DNA of 64,000 nt from Zea mays (lineage: Eukaryota > Streptophyta > Magnoliopsida > Poales > Poaceae): contig NC_050096.1 of NCBI RefSeq assembly GCF_902167145.1, positions 268,110,622 through 268,174,621 on the forward strand, written 5' to 3'. Each line of letters starts with the position of its first letter. Within the stretch, counting starts at the first letter, position 1. Below are positions 1 through 11,447 of this stretch, piece by piece. The translations under genes were made by a program, and so were the position numbers. The notes under the pieces are model-generated. The model saw only the letters and a list, made by a program, of their open reading frames with translations, ran no database searches and was not told the DNA's origin.

Positions 1-76
1 ATTATGCTTATATTGGAGTTATAATTTGCTTTATTTCTGTAACTAATGTGTCATCTGTTTTTTTTCCTTTTGGCAG

Positions 77-1107
77 CACGCCAGGCTCCTCCTCCAGCTC
101 CTGTTCGAGATGGTGGTGGCTCCATGTTTGGAGGAATTGGGTCCACCATTGCTCAAGGTGGTATTCAAAGTTTGTCCTTTTCTGGATAGCTTCAGCTATA
201 AACATTATCATAATCCTTGAATTGAATGAACATATTCTTTCAGGTATGGCGTTTGGCACGGGTAGTGCCATGGCACACAGGGCTGTTGATGCTGTATTAG
301 GTCCCCGGACCATTCAGCATGAGACTGTTGCCTCAGAAGCTGCTGCTGCTGCCCCTGCCCCTCCAGTGATGAATGCTGATGCTTGCAGCATCCATTCTAA
401 GGCTTTCCAAGATGTATGTTTGCTTGCCACTTTATGCTCCCTAATTTTTCCTCAGTTTGATGCGGTAGTAAAGGTTGTGTAACTTCTTTAGTTGTACAAG
501 AGCCGCATGTTGTCATTCACATTTGTTTGATATATATTCCTTTCATCTTGAAAACTCCACTTTAAATAAAGGGTCTAATTTTGTTAATGTGTGAAGTGAC
601 TGATATATGGTCCTTATCTGTTATTTCAACATGTCAGAACAGTTAAATTGATATTTTTGTAACTATTAGATATCTTTGTTTTTAGCCGCGGTCGTTCGTT
701 CTCACATGGGCTACCGTGCCGCTGTGTATGTGTGGGGCAGTGGTTCTGGGGTTTTCTACAATGTCGGGGCTGCCTTACAACCCCCCACCCCCCTGCAGTT
801 TGAGTTTTTTAGCTGATGTTTGGTCTAATGTGAGTGGTGACATCGCCAAGTGACTGTCAATTTCCTATAGGCTACAGGAGGTGACTGTTTTTTAATTTTA
901 CTTATACTCAAATGATCGTTTTACACGGTTGACTTTGTTGAAATCATGTTAAGGATTATAGGCCTGCTTTTTGTATACTTGTTTGATGATTTGGTCGCTG
1001 TTTTTTGGTTGATGCAGTGTCTCAACAACTATGGCAGCGAGATCAGCAAGTGCCAGTTCTACCTAGACATGCTGAACGAGTGCCGCCGTGGTGGTGTGTC
1101 TGCCTAA
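77..1107 (+). CDS. Twin CX9C (CHCH-domain) mitochondrial protein, last three exons visible
   Basis: Three exons are readable: 77-157, 244-413 and 1018-1107 (stop TAA at 1105-1107). Each junction is GT-AG, at 158/243 and 414/1017, and the acceptor of the first visible exon ends at 76. The visible product is about 112 residues. It starts with a Pro/Ala-rich segment, then a Gly/Ala-rich stretch (GMAFGTGSAMAHRAVDAVLG), an Ala-rich linker and the CHCH domain. The domain has two CX9C pairs: C-SIHSKAFQD-C (its second Cys is the first codon of the last exon) and C-QFYLDMLNE-C. This architecture matches the CHCHD2/CHCHD10/Mix17 family (plant At12Cys-type proteins), which enter the mitochondrial intermembrane space by the MIA40 disulfide relay. 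The N-terminal targeting exon(s) lie left of the window. The 3' UTR probably runs to about 1330. Family call is strong; the exact paralogue is not resolved. Confidence 0.9.
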
Positions 1108-1339
1108 GCTGCCTCTGGGGTTATTCATGGATTTTCTTTCGGTGATGCTATCTCATTAATAAGATACCGTGAAACTTTTGTCTCCACAGCTTGAAGCTAA
1201 ACTTCCTGGGATTAATACATTTTGTTATCCTATGCTGTTGGAGCAGACTTTTGTCTCTTGATCATAAATATTTAAACGAACCTGTTATGTTGGAATATGT
1301 TGTACATGCGTACGACCATCGGCTCCACAGCCATTGGGA

Positions 1340-2125
1340 TGCGATGGGTTCATCTATCAGTTTACAAAACCGTTCGGTTTTGGCGGTAAATCGGTCAGTT
1401 TACTGAAACCGCCGCTGCCCGGTTTTGGTTAACCATCGTTTTTTAAATTTTGCGCTAAATTTTAAAAAAAATTGAAAAAAATCATAAAAAACAAAAAAAC
1501 TGTCAATCAACCTCATTTTTTGGACAGGTAAACTGCTATTTTTTTTGCGTATTTGATGATAAGATTGAGTTTCAGTTTATGCATTTAGTGGCAAGTTTAG
1601 GCTTATTAGTTTTGTTTACTGTTATATACTAATGTGAAGATAATTTAATGATAGATGCTATTTTCCTCTAGTGCTATAGGTGATACTAGATCATATGGTC
1701 TAGGGGGAGTGGGATGGGGGACCATAGGTGATACTAGATAATACATGAGTGTTGTGAAACAAGTCGATCTGTCGTTGGAGAACTATAAAAAGACTTATAT
1801 TTGAGTATTGTGAAGTTCGCTGGTTGTTTGTTGCATGATAATTGGAATTTATGCATGTATATGTATATTGTATGTCATTTTGTTGAACACATATTGTATG
1901 GACCAATTATTCTTTACTTCACAACGTGAATTGAGCAAATTAGAAATGAACAATGTCAAAAATTTTCTTTTTCTTTGTAAAATGCAAAAAACCGGTTCGT
2001 GTGATATGTTTATCACGGGTTTTGGCGGTTTACTGCTTGGAAATCTGTTTTAAATTTGGTTTAACTTGACCTAGCCAAATCGGAGGGTTTTTAGCGGTTT
2101 ACCGTCAGGACACCGTTATCGTTGG
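1340..2125. repeat. Degenerate CGGTTT/AAACCG-rich repeat, possibly a non-autonomous DNA transposon
   Basis: Both ends of this AT-rich stretch carry clusters of AACCG/CGGTTT words: 1364-1440 (for example AACCGTTCGGTTTTGGCGG) and 1988-2125 (for example GGTTTTGGCGGTTTACTG). The middle is plain AT-rich DNA with no coding potential. Subterminal arrays of a short motif are typical of hAT-type non-autonomous elements, but I could not define terminal inverted repeats or a target duplication, so the limits are approximate. Between 2126 and 2328 I see no recognisable feature. Confidence 0.3.
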
Positions 2126-2328
2126 GTATTATCTGGAGCAGGCTGGCTCGATAAGGTTCGATGCACCTGGACACTTGCCTTATCTCGAACCAGTGCTATG
2201 CGTGAGTGGTTGACTGTGCGTGGTTGGTTGGCGGTTGGCACAACCGCGTATCATAGTTTGGCAGCCGTAAGTCAAGGATACCACACATTCTGACGCAGCT
2301 GCTTGGTTTTTTACGCTAATAGCTATAA

Positions 2329-2532
2329 GGCCATTTCTAGTGGGAGTTTCATCATAGTTTTATTCTTATTAAATGTGATGACACAACACCATATATTTGA
2401 TGACATGTCACTGTATTTATGATGAGAGAGATGGAGAGAGTTTCACGGGAGGAGAGATGAGACGAAACTCAGGAGAAAAGTTGATGTGTCAGTTTTAGAA
2501 ACCGTACAATAAAACTTTCACTAGGAATAGCC
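2329..2532. mobile_element. Tourist-type MITE (PIF/Harbinger-derived), 204 bp
   Basis: The left end GGCCATTTCTAGTGGGAG and the inverted right end (plus strand CACTAGGAATAGCC) form imperfect terminal inverted repeats of about 24 bp. They are flanked by TAA at 2326-2328 and TAA at 2533-2535. A 3-bp TAA/TTA duplication, GG...CC ends and about 200 bp length without an ORF are the signature of Tourist MITEs mobilised by PIF/Harbinger transposases. It lies about 1.2 kb downstream of the CHCH stop codon. Confidence 0.8.
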
Positions 2533-2559
2533 TAAAGCTCGCAACCATTTTTTTTAACT

Positions 2560-2866
2560 TGTTGAGATCGTGTCAAACACTTCACCCATATGATTATCTG
2601 AAACATTATTTTACAATATAGAAGTTTGTGGGGGGACAAAAAGACAACTGAAGCGATGGTGTGGCTACCACATATGACGCGGAAACCAAGCATCACCATC
2701 AATAAATAAAATGTTGTAGCCCATCTTGCATAATTGACATACAAAAATCAAGTTGTAGCATAGAGATTCTATAAGAAATACATTAGAAATGCAATGGTTA
2801 GGTGATATAACAATTTTATCCAAGCCTTTGACCAAATCTTGATTCCCGTCCCCAAATGTGACGACA
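2560..2866 (-). pseudogene. Inverted Ty1/copia protease to pre-integrase fragment
   Basis: Read on the minus strand, 2716-2866 closely matches the protease C-terminal region of element B (plus-strand 8972-9120): both share the run TTTGACCAAA and the frame around residues LCKMGYN. The match decays toward 2560. No intact reading frame remains. At about 2866 the sequence switches abruptly to copia integrase on the + strand, so this is a head-to-head junction: either an internal inversion of element A or a fragment of a second element. Confidence 0.6.
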
Positions 2867-2867
2867 T

Positions 2868-3956
2868 CGAGACTACTGGAGTTGCTACATATAGATCTCT
2901 TCAGGTTTGTTGATTATCTTAACATCGAGGAAAGTAAGTATGATCTCGTTATTGTTGATGACTATTCTCGCTTTACTTGAGTATTCTTTTTGCAGGATAA
3001 ATCTGAAACCCAAGGAACCCTCAAGCACTTCTTAAGGCGGGCTCAAAATGAGATTTAGCTAAAGGTGAAGAAGATCCGGAGTGACAACGGATCAGAATGC
3101 AAGAACCTTCAAGTATAAGAGTACCTTGAGGAGGAAGACATCAAGTATGAGTTCTCTGCCCCCTACACTCCACAACAAAATGGCTTAGTGGAGAGGAAGA
3201 ATAGGACGCTTATCGACATGGCAAGAACTATGCTGGGAGAATACAAGACGCTGGAGTGTTTTTGGTCGGAAGCTATGAATACAACTTGTCATGCTATAAA
3301 TTGACTATCTTCATCGCCTCCTCAAGAAGACGGTATACGAGCTCCTAATGGGGAACAAACCTAATGTTTCTTACTTTCTTGTATTTGGGAGCATATGCTA
3401 CATTTTGATTAAGAAATGTATACATTCAAAGTTTGCTACTAAAGCCATTGAAGGATTTTTTACTTGGTTATGATTCAAATACAAAGGCATATAGGGTCTT
3501 CAACAAATCCTCTAGACTAGTTGAAGTCACTTGTGATGTTGAATTTTATGAAACTAATGGCTCTCCAGGAGAGCAAGTTGATCTTGATGACACAAGTGAG
3601 AATGAGGTTCCGATAGCCGCTATGAGAACTATGGCGATAGGTGATGTACGGCCACAGAAACAACAAGAACATGATGAACCATCTTCCCAACAATGGCACA
3701 ACCTCTAAGTCAAGATGAGGAATGGGTACCTCAAGACAATGGCATGGATCAATGGGGAGACATGAACATGAAGACAAGGAGGAAGAAGAAGTACCACAGG
3801 TACCTTCGGCACCAATCCGCGCCACCATCCAAAGGGATCATTCGGTGGACCAAATCCTAGGTGACATCGGCAAGGGAGTAACTACTCGTTCACATATTGC
3901 AATTTTTTGTGAGCACTACTTCTTTGTTTCTTCTATTGAGCCTTTCAGGGTAGAAG
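2868..3956 (+). pseudogene. Copia element A, integrase and linker (degraded, 5' part)
   Basis: The plus strand reads like a Ty1/copia integrase with several stops and frameshifts: the first catalytic Asp region (LLHIDLF), the DDYSRFT motif near 2960-2990, the second Asp in the context SDNGSE near 3080, and the Glu region (QQNGLVERKNRT) near 3175-3210. The open segment 3433-3708 is the acidic integrase-RT linker (LLGYDSNTKAYRVFNKSSR; IGDVRPQ) typical of maize Sireviruses. Coding continues to 3956, where the N-terminal RT segment (SSIEPFRVE) is cut by element B. It resumes at 22752. No 5' LTR was found. Confidence 0.8.
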
Positions 3957-5158
3957 TGAAAGTCGCCTAGAGGGGGGGTGAATAGGCGGAATCTGAAAAT
4001 TATAAACTTAAGCACACATTACAAGCCGGGGTTAGCGTTAGAAATGAATTCGAGTCCGAAAGAGAGGGGAAAACAAATCAACCAAGAAATAAAGCGGATA
4101 AACACGGTGATTTGTTTTACCGAGGTTCGGTTCTAAAGAACCTAGTCCCAGTTGAGGTGGTCACAAAGACCGGGTCTCTTTCAACCCTTTCCCTCTCTCA
4201 AACGGTCACCTAGACCGAGTGAGATTTCTCCTTAATCAAACAGGCCACTTAGACCCCACAAGGACCACCACACACTTGGTGTCTCTTGCTTTGATTACAA
4301 TTCACTTAGAAACAAGAATGAGGAAGGAAGAAAGCGATCCAAGCACAAGAGCACAAAGAACACGAACAAAATACTCTCTCAAGTCACTAAGTGGTTGGAA
4401 TGAGTTTGAGGTTTGGAGAGGCTTTGATTCTATTGAATTTTGTCTAGGAGTGAATGCACTAGCTCTTGTATTGAATGTGAAGTGCTGAAAACTTGAATGC
4501 TTAGAGTGGTGGAGGTTTATAGCCCTCAACCACCACATAGCCGTTGGGGATGGCTGCTGTCGATGGGCGCACCGGACAGTCCGGTGCGCCACCGGACATT
4601 GTCCGGTGCGCCACCGGACACTGTCCGGTGCGCCAGCCACGTCACCCAACCGTTAGGGTTCGGGGAGCTTCTGACCATTCGAAGCTTTGTCCTCTAGTGG
4701 CACCGGACATGCACTGTTCAGTGTCCGGTGCGCCTCTGACAGACAGATCTGCTCTGCCATGCACTGTTGCACACTGTTCCTCTGAATCTTTAGCTTTTGC
4801 AGGCGACCGTTGCGTGAAGTAGTCGTTGCTCCGCTGGTGCACCGGACAGTCCGGTGAATTATAGCGGAGCGCGCCCTGAGAAATCAGAGAGTGGAGAGTT
4901 GGACGTTGTACGGTCCTGGTGCACCGGACACTGTCCGGTGGCACACCGGACAGTCCGGTGCGCCAGACCAGGGCACTCTTGGTTTCTTTGCTCCTTTGTT
5001 TCTGAACCCTTTCTTCAATCTTTAATTGGTTTGTGTTGAACCTTTATGCACCTGTATATCATATACTCTAGAGCAAACTAGTTAGTCCAATATTTGTATT
5101 GGGCATTCAACCACCAAAATTATTTTATAGGAAAAGGTTTAACCCTATTTCCCTTTCA
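3957..5158 (-). repeat. Element B 3' LTR
   Basis: 1,202 bp. The plus strand starts TGAAAGTCGCCTAGAGG and ends CCCTTTCA. It shares almost its whole length with 21558-22751 but carries extra copies of the ACCGGACAGTCCGGTG-type palindrome near 4560-4640. Further copies lie near 4690-4735, 4835-4860 and 4920-4965. Confidence 0.93.
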
Positions 5159-5171
5159 ATCTCCCCTTTTT
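5159..5171 (-). other. Element B polypurine tract
   Basis: On the minus strand AAAAAGGGGAGAT directly precedes the 3' LTR start TGAAAGGG. This is the expected primer for plus-strand DNA synthesis and confirms the minus orientation. Confidence 0.85.
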
Positions 5172-6109
5172 GGTGATTGATGCCAACACAAACCAAAGCA
5201 AATATATAAGTGCAGAATTGAACTAGTTTGCATAAGGTAAGTGCATAGGTTACTTGGAATTAAACCAATTTAATAATTTTACTAAATATGCATGGATTGT
5301 TTTTTTATTTAACATTTTGGACCACATTTGCACCACTTGTTTTGTTTTTGCAAATCCCTTTTTGGAAAATCTTTTCAAAGTCTTTTGCAAATAGTCAAAG
5401 GTATATGAGTAAGATTGCAAGAAGCATTTTTAAGATTTGAAATTTCTCCCCCTGTTTCAAATGCTTTTCCTAAACACCCCCTTAATGAAATTCTCCTCTT
5501 AGTTTTCAAGAGGGTTTTAATAGATACCAACTTGAAGTATTTAGATGCTAATTTTGAAAATCTATCCAATTGAAAATATCATACCAATTGAAGACATTGT
5601 TTATCACAAGATACCAATTGGAAAAACAAACTTTTATAAATAAATCAAATTTTTGAAAGGTGTTGGTGCGGTCCTTTTGCTTTGGGCTTAATATTTCTCC
5701 CCCTTTGGCATTAATCGCCAAAAACAGAGACACTGAGAGCCCTTATTATTTTCTCCCCCATTGGTACAAGTAAATATGAGTGGAAGATTGTACCAATTTG
5801 AGAGTGATGTGGAGTGACGACGAAGGGTAAATGATACCGTTAGAGTGGAGTGGAAGCCTTGTCTTCGCCGAAAACTCCATTTCCCTTTCAATCTACGACT
5901 TAGCATAGAAATACACTCGAAAACACATTAGTCGTAGTCATAAAAGAGATATGATCAAGGGTATATAAGTGAGCTATGTGTGCAATGTTTCAATCAAAAT
6001 TCCGAGAATAAAAAATGTTTAGCTCATTCCTAAGTTTGCTAAAGGTTTTCTTATCTAATGGTTTGGTAAAGATATTGGCTAATTGTTCTTTGGTGTTAAC
6101 ATAAGCAAT
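5172..6109 (-). other. Element B 3' untranslated region
   Basis: AT-rich DNA between the RNase H remnant and the polypurine tract. On the minus strand it contains several GGGGGAGAAA-like purine runs (plus-strand tctccccc near 5446, 5697 and 5752), common in Sirevirus 3' regions. I see no gene in it. Confidence 0.6.
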
Positions 6110-6746
6110 CTCGATATCCCCTTTGTTGGTGATCCCTCAAAAAGTGATACCGAATGTCTATGTGCTTAGTGCGGCTGTGTTCAATGGGATTATCCGCCAT
6201 GCGGATTGAACTCTCATTATCACATAGGAGAGGAACTTTGCTCAATTTGTAGCCATAGTCCCTGAGGGTTTACCTCATCCTAAGTAGTTGTGCACAACAA
6301 TGGCCTGCAGCAATATACTCGGCTTCAGCGGTAGAAAGAGCTACTGAGTTTTGTTTCTTTGAAGCCCAAGACACCAGGGATCTCCCTAGAAACTGACAAG
6401 TCCCTGATGTGCTCTTCCTATCAATTTTACACCCTACCCAATCGGCATCGGAATATCCTATTAAATCAAAAGTGGATCCCTTGGGGTACCAAAGACCAAA
6501 CTTAGGAGTATAAACTAAACATCTCATGATTCTTTTCACGGCCCTAAGGTGAACTTCCTTAGGATCGGCTTGGAACCTTGCACACATGCATACGAAAAGC
6601 ATAATATCCGGTCGAGATGCACATAAATAGAGTAAAGATCCTATCATCGACCGATATACCTTTTGATCTACGGATTTACCTCCCGTGTCGAGGTCGAGAT
6701 GCCCATTTGTTCCCATGGGTGTCTTGATGGGTTTGACATCCTTCAT
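6110..6746 (-). pseudogene. Element B copia RNase H domain
   Basis: The open stretch 6270-6746 reads as the copia RT-RNase H C-terminal region: KTPMGTNGHLDLD, SMIGSLLYL, the RNase H Asp motif GYSDADWVG, RKSTSGTCQFLG, and STAEAEYIA. It stops at 6270; the same frame resumes beyond that stop toward about 6110 with the conserved LCDNESS...HSRTKHID block. RNase H degrades the RNA of the RNA:DNA hybrid during reverse transcription. Catalytic residues appear present here, but the frame is separated from RT by one stop at 6804. Confidence 0.85.
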
Positions 6747-6803
6747 TCCAAACTTGTTAAGTATGTCTTGAATGTATTTTGTTTGGCTGATTAAGGTGCC
6801 GTC

Positions 6804-7532
6804 TTAGAGTTGCTTGACTTGAAATCCTAGGAAATACTTTAACTCCCCCATCATAGACATCTCGAATTTCTGTATCATACTCCTACTAAACTCTTCACAA
6901 GTAGATTTGTTAGTAGACCCAAATATGATATCATAAACATAAATTTGGCATACAAACAAATTTTTTGCAATAGTTTTAGTAAAGAGTGTAGGATCGGCTT
7001 TTCCGACTTTGAAGCCATTAGTGATAAGGAAATCTCGCAGGCATTCATACCATGCTCTTGGGGCTTGGTTGAGCCCATAAAGCGTCTTTAAGAGTTTATA
7101 CACATGGTTAGGGTACTCACTATCTTCAAAGCCGGGAGGTTGCTCAACATAGACCTCTTCCTTGATTGGTCCATTGAGGAAGGCACTTTTCACGTCCATT
7201 TGATAAAGCTTAAAGCCATGGTAAGTAGCATAGGCAAGTAATATTCGAATTGACTCAAGCCTAGCTACGGGTGCATAGGTTTCACCGAAATCCAAACCTT
7301 CGATTTGTGAATATCCCTTGGCCACAAGTCTGGCTTTGTTCCTTGTCAGCACACCATGCTCATCTTGTTTGTTGCGGAATACCCACTTGGTACCTACAAC
7401 ATTTTGGTTAGGACGTGGAACTAAATGCCATACCTCATTCCTTGTGAAGTTGTTGAGTTCCTCTTGCATAGCCAACACCCAATCCGAATCTCTTAGTGCA
7501 TCCTCCACCCTGTATGGCTCAATAGAGGACAC
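6804..7532 (-). pseudogene. Element B copia reverse transcriptase, catalytic motif damaged
   Basis: A 242-codon open segment spans most of the Ty1/copia RT (RVT_2): [60 protein letters not shown] and [12 protein letters not shown]. The polymerase motif that should contain two adjacent Asp reads IYVYDIIFG, so the first metal-binding Asp is replaced by Tyr. The frame ends at a stop (6804-6806) before the RNase H linker. The copy is therefore not autonomous. Confidence 0.9.
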
Positions 7533-7576
7533 AAAAGAGTAATGCTCACAAAAATGTGCAACTCAAGATCTAGTAG

Positions 7577-8190
7577 TTACCCCCTTATGAATGTCACCGA
7601 GAATGGAGTTGACGGGGTGATCTCGTCGAATTGTTTGGTGGACTCTTGGGTGTGGCGGTCTTTGACCCTGAATTTCGTGTTCATCTTCCTTGTCCTTATT
7701 GACTTGATCTCCCCTTGATCATTGTCCTCCTCTTGAGGTGGCTCACCCTCTTGATCTTCATCATCTTGAGCCTGATCCTCATCTTGAGTTGGTGGAGATC
7801 TTTGCATGGAAGATGATGGTTGATCTTGTGCTTGTGTGGGCTCTTCGGATTCCTTAGGACACACATCTCCAATGGACATGTTCCTTAGCGCGACACATGG
7901 AGCCTCTTCATCATCTAATTCATCAAGATCAACTTGCTCCACTTGGAACCCATTAGTCTCATCAAACACAATGTCATAAGAAACCTCAACTAATCCAGTG
8001 GATTTGTTGAGGACTCGATATGCCTTTGTGTTTGAGTCATAACCGAGTAAAAAACCTTCTACATCTTTAGGAGCAAATTTAGATTTCTACCTCTTTTAAT
8101 AAGAATAAAACATTTGCTACCAAAGACTCTTAAATATGAAACATTGAGCTTTTTACCGGTGAGGAGTTCGTAAGATGTCTTCTTGAGGAT
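7577..8190 (-). pseudogene. Element B integrase-RT acidic linker
   Basis: The minus strand at 7577-7969 is an acidic, low-complexity linker (FDETNGFQVEQVDLDELDD, MSIGDVCPKE, runs of Asp/Glu/Gln). It is homologous to the linker in element A at 3433-3708. The continuation 7970-8190 holds the LLGYDSN-type segment with stops. In Sireviruses this stretch joins integrase to RT. Confidence 0.75.
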
Positions 8191-8830
8191 TCAGTGAAGA
8201 TATAACCGGTTGATGGAGTAGCAAGCAGTGTTGATTGCTTCCGCCCAAAACCGATCCGGAGTTTTGTACTCATCAAGCATGGTCCTTGCCATGTCCAGTA
8301 GAGTTCTATTCTTCCTCTCCACTACACCATTTTGTTGAGGTGTGTAGGGAGAAGAGAACTCATGCTTGATGCCCTCATCCTTAAGAAAGCATTCGATTTG
8401 AGAGTTCTTGAACTCCGTCCCATTGACGCTTCTTATCTTTTTGATCCTTAATCCGAACTCGTTTTGAGCCCATCTCAAGAATCCCTTTACAGTCTCTTGG
8501 GTTTGTGCTTTTCCTGCAAAAAGAATACCCAAGTGAAGCGAGAATAATCATCCACAATTATTAGACAGTACTTACTCTCGCCGATGCTTATGTAAGCTAT
8601 CGGGCCGAATAGATCAATGTGGAGTAGTTCCAGTGGCCTGTCCGTTGTCATTATGTTCTTGTGCGGATGATGGGCACCAACTTGCTTTCCTGCTTGACAT
8701 ACGCTACAAACCCTGTCTTTCTCAAAATGAACATTTGTTAGTCCTAAAATGTGCTCTCCCTTTAGAAGCTTGTGAAGATTCTTTATCCCAACATGAGCTA
8801 GTCGGCGATGCCAGAACCAACCCATATTAG
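8191..8830 (-). pseudogene. Element B GAG-pre-integrase and integrase core, frameshifted
   Basis: Two overlapping open segments (8487-8825 and 8191-8532) in different frames cover the GAG-pre-integrase zinc region (WHRRLAHVG...CSVCQAGK) and the core. The first catalytic Asp is present (LLHIDLFGP), as is the Glu (QQNGVVERKNRT). The second reads RSVNGTEF where the family has RSDNG, so a catalytic Asp is replaced by Val. With the frameshift near 8500 this integrase is dead. Confidence 0.88.
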
Positions 8831-8963
8831 TCTTAGCAATTAAGCAAATATTGAGTTCAACTTTGTTAAAATCAACTAAGTATAGCTGACCCTTTAATAC
8901 TCCCTTAAATGCTACTGAATCATCACTCCTTCTAAAGACAGTAACACCTATATCCGTAAAAAG

Positions 8964-9236
8964 TCAGTTGTAACCCATTTTGCATAATTGAGAAACGGAA
9001 AGCAAATTGTAATCTAAAGAATTTACAAGAAAAACATTGGAAATAGAATGGTCAGGTGATATAGCAATTTTACCAAGTCCTTTGACCAAACCTTGATTTC
9101 CATCCCCGAATGTGATAGCCCTTTGGGGATCTTCGTTTTTCTCATAGGAGGAGAACATCCTTTTCTCCCCTGTCATGTGGTTTGTGCATCTGCTATCAAT
9201 TATCCAACTTGAGCCCCCAGATGCATAAACCTGCAA
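8964..9236 (-). pseudogene. Element B copia protease
   Basis: A 90-codon segment with the aspartic protease context WIIDSRCTNHMTG. In active copia elements the triad is D-S/T-G; here Gly is replaced by Arg. Downstream are ITFGDGNQG and DYNLLSVSQLC, typical of the region between protease and GAG-pre-integrase. A stop ends the frame at 8964. The stretch 8831-8963 holds the decayed link to the pre-integrase region. Confidence 0.82.
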
Positions 9237-9242
9237 AACAAT

Positions 9243-10391
9243 TTAGGCCTTGTTCTTAGGTACCCAAACGGTCTTGGGTCTTTTCACGTTAGAAACAAGC
9301 ACCTTGGGTACCCAAACACAAGTCTTGGAGCCCTTGTGTTTGCCCCCAACATATTTGGCAACTATTTTACCTGATTTGTTTGTAAGCACATAAGATGCAT
9401 CAAAAGTCTTGAATGAAATATTATGAACATTTGATGCAGTAGGAGTTTGATTTTTAGGCATTTTAACATGTGTATTATGCCTAGAGCTAGATGCCTCATT
9501 CTTATACATAAAAGCATGATGGGAAACAGAATGAGATTTCTTAGCATGAATTCTCCTAATTTTGTGTTCAGGGTAATCAGCAGGATATAAAATATAGCCC
9601 TCATTATCCTAAACCATGGGAGCCTTGCCCTTAACAAAATTAGACAATCTTTTAGGGGCATTAATTTTGACATTGCTTCCCTGTTGGAAACCAATACCAT
9701 CCTTAATGCCAGGGCGTCTCCCATTATAGAGCACGCTTCTAGCAAATTTAAATTTTCCATTTTCAATTTCATGCTCATTGATTTTAGCAGTTAGTTGAGC
9801 TATATAATCATTTTGTTGTTTAATTAAAGCAAGGTGATCATGGATAGCTTCAACATTAACATCTCTACATCTAGTATAAATAGTAACATGATTAACAGTA
9901 TATGTAGAGGGTTTGCAAACATTTAATTCATCTATCTTAGCATGCAATATGGCATTCTCATTTCTAAGACAAGAAATAGAATCATTGCAAACATTTAGCT
10001 CTTTAATCTTAGAAACTAAATTGTCATTTTCAGTTCTAAGACTAGCAATTGAATCATTACAAGAATTTAATTTTTCAACCTTAGCAATTAAACTAGCATT
10101 CTCAGTTCTAAGGTTTGAAATAGTGTCATGGCAAATGCTAAGCTCCTTAGTCAAGTTTTCACATTTTTCAACTTCCTGAGCATAAGCATTTTTTACTTTA
10201 ACATGCCTTTTGTTTTCCTTAATAAGGAATTCCTCTTGGCTGTCCAAGAGTTCGTCCTTCTCATGAATAGCACCTATCAATTCATTTAATTTTTCTTTTT
10301 GTTTCATGTTAAGGTTGGCAAAAAGTGTGAGCAAATCATCTTCATCATCACTAGAACTACCCTTATCACTAGATGTAGTATACTTGGGGGT
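9243..10391 (-). pseudogene. Element B gag C-terminal coiled-coil region
   Basis: Minus-strand segments 9609-10334 (241 codons) and 9243-9509 follow the zinc-knuckle gag at 20271-21167 once Grande (10392-20091) is removed. The first is a long heptad-rich coiled coil with three near repeats of a CNDSI...LRTEN unit, followed by a basic patch (KINAPKRLSNFVKGKAP). The second is Lys/Ser-rich with two WVPK motifs. A gag extension like this is characteristic of maize Sireviruses. One stop separates the two segments. Confidence 0.8.
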
Positions 10392-11021
10392 TGTTGGGGA
10401 CTTGTTCTCAAATGCTATGAATTAAGAACAAGGCAACATAAAATGTTAAATATTAATGCCCTTCGTCCGCTGAAGCATTATCTCCCCCAAGGATTTAATG
10501 AACTTCGGACGAAGACCATGAGTAGAATATCACGAAGGTCGTACCTTCGTGATTAAACTTACAAAATAATATGAAATAATATATAAAACATGAAACATTA
10601 AAGATAGATGTATCAGAAATAGGTAACATCGTTCACATATTTTATTATATGAATCTAAAATGTTAGAACATAGTGTTTAAGTACATTTATACCTTTGCCT
10701 TGACAGATAATAATTCCCGAGCAATGCGTTTGCAATTACAGGAATCCGTGAACAGTAAAGGAATACTGTTCACTATTTATAGACACAGGACACAGCCTGT
10801 AAGGAATTACAATCATGCCCCTTATAAAAGTTTACAACAATGACTCAGACCCTTATGGGCTAAAAGGTCATTCTATCTTTAAGTCGGTTCGATCCTTCGT
10901 CTTCGGACATGCTATAACACCGAAGCTTCATGAGTGGTAGCTTCGATCATCATGTATAAGCAGCTTTAGCCGAAGCTGTTTCTTCCTGCAGGACCTTCGG
11001 CGACAAAGCATGGTCCCAACA
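10392..11021 (-). repeat. Grande-like 3' LTR
   Basis: 630 bp, TG...CA, no length difference from the partner at 19462-20091. The minus-strand TATA-like box CTATAAATAG is at 10773-10782. Confidence 0.95.
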
Positions 11022-11032
11022 GTAGCCCCATC
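11022..11032 (-). other. Grande-like polypurine tract
   Basis: The minus strand reads GATGGGGCTAC immediately before the 3' LTR start, the expected plus-strand primer site. Confidence 0.75.
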
Positions 11033-11244
11033 GCGGTGCTAGATCGTTTTTCGTAACGAGCTTGATCCGTGAAAAAAGTCTCTTAGGCTTCGGGAAGCCG
11101 AAGGTCCGAAAAACACCTTCCCTGAGCTCGTTGCCGAGAAACGATACAATTTCCGAGCGCGGAGCGGTCCCACCATGCAGTGGGTGCGAGCGACTGTTTG
11201 TCCGGTGAAAAAATCCTGACGATTCACCTTCTTACCTACAGCAC

Positions 11245-11252
11245 TATATAAA
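11245..11252 (+). promoter_or_regulatory. TATA box for the Grande antisense ORF
   Basis: TATATAAA on the plus strand, about 195 bp upstream of the antisense ORF start at 11448 and outside the LTR. The rest of 11022-11447 is non-coding leader. Its position suggests the antisense gene has its own promoter. Confidence 0.6.
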
Positions 11253-11447
11253 CAGACAGGTAGGTGTGAAGTTACCACAGCATTCATTGCTATTGCACTG
11301 TTTTGCTTCCAAAAATTTAACCGTAGCCGAAGCTTGATTTTTGCATTCAAACAAAGCTCTAGTTTGGATTGTGCTTTGTCACGAGGATAGCTTCAGAAAA
11401 AAGGTTATTGACTTCCAAAGAATTTTTTCAAGAAAATTTAAAATCAA

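Noticed and set aside
4302..4944. Long ORFs across 4219-4944 and 21818-22679
   Set aside because: They lie inside the LTRs of element B and owe their length to GC-rich palindromes; no domain, and frames are not conserved between the two LTRs.
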